From NCBI GenBank assembly GCA_016179745.1, contig JACPCP010000020.1, positions 1 through 32,567 of the forward strand: a stretch of DNA of 32,567 nucleotides, given 5' to 3'. The notes beneath the pieces were generated by a model. The model worked only from the letters and a program-made list of their open reading frames with translations. It was not told where the DNA came from and did not search any database. This DNA is from Candidatus Omnitrophota bacterium. GTDB lineage: Bacteria; Omnitrophota; Omnitrophia; Omnitrophales; JACQLI01. Numbering within the stretch: the stretch's first letter is position 1; the number at the start of each line of letters is the position of its first letter. The position numbers and the translations under genes were made by a program. Below, piece by piece: positions 32,545 to 32,567 of the stretch.

Positions 32545-32567
32545 ATGAGCAGGAAGCGGCACACCGA
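32545..32567 (+). CDS. Start of the next gene (cut by window edge)
   Basis: ATG at 32545 opens MSRKRHT before the window ends. AAGGAG lies 8 nt upstream, and the gap to the GH94 gene is 23 bp, so it is probably in the same operon. Seven residues are too few to name it. Confidence 0.6.

Overview
The window is a replication-origin region from a diderm bacterium with roughly 55-60% G+C by eye. The core is the classic block: parB-parA-mnmG-yidC-yidD-rnpA-rpmH reading left, and dnaA-dnaN-dciA-gyrB-gyrA-serS reading right, with divergent promoters between rpmH and dnaA. YidC has a large periplasmic domain and GyrB carries the long C-terminal insert usual in Gram-negatives. An eight-haem HAO-type cytochrome, a small Gly-rich CxxC...CxxC protein and a giant GH94 membrane protein fit an uncultivated lineage such as Omnitrophota, but this placement is inference and weak.

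Region 1 (1-5256, minus strand) is a tightly packed operon for chromosome segregation, tRNA modification, membrane insertion, RNase P and L34. A parS site overlaps the parA start codon. rnpA begins inside rpmH. jag, mnmE and rsmG, often found in this cluster, are absent. Region 2 (5257-14571, plus strand) holds replication initiation, sliding clamp, helicase-loader-like protein, both gyrase subunits and seryl-tRNA synthetase.

Region 3 (14572-19811) is the unusual part, a tRNA-rich stretch. It has four tRNA-Ser genes with anticodons TGA, GCT, GGA and CGA downstream of serS. A tRNA-Arg(ACG) lies directly upstream of tadA, the enzyme that edits that anticodon. A LAGLIDADG homing endonuclease gene sits between two tRNA-Ser genes beside a tRNA-Ser 5' fragment, a second truncated tRNA-Ser is present, and the tRNA-Arg 3' end is duplicated. 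dnaX and recR follow, then a structured element, then a tRNA-Asn(GTT) whose anticodon loop is split by a 247-nt group I intron. Nearly every helix of that intron can be drawn from the sequence. A palindromic interspersed-type repeat lies in one of its peripheral loops.

Region 4 (19812-32567) is accessory: a BaiN/HI0933-type flavoprotein, a CarD-like protein, an ABC-F ATPase, an orphan secreted octahaem cytochrome of the hydroxylamine oxidoreductase family, a 59-residue zinc-ribbon protein, a strong terminator, and a 2267-residue protein. The last joins two N-terminal beta-rich repeats and about 17 membrane helices to a GH94 module like that of cyclic beta-1,2-glucan synthases, but without a recognisable GT84 synthase domain. 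The window ends just inside the next gene.

The strongest leads are the tRNA-Asn group I intron, the GH94 membrane giant, the orphan octahaem cytochrome, the homing endonuclease at the tRNA-Ser locus, and the rpmH/rnpA overlap.
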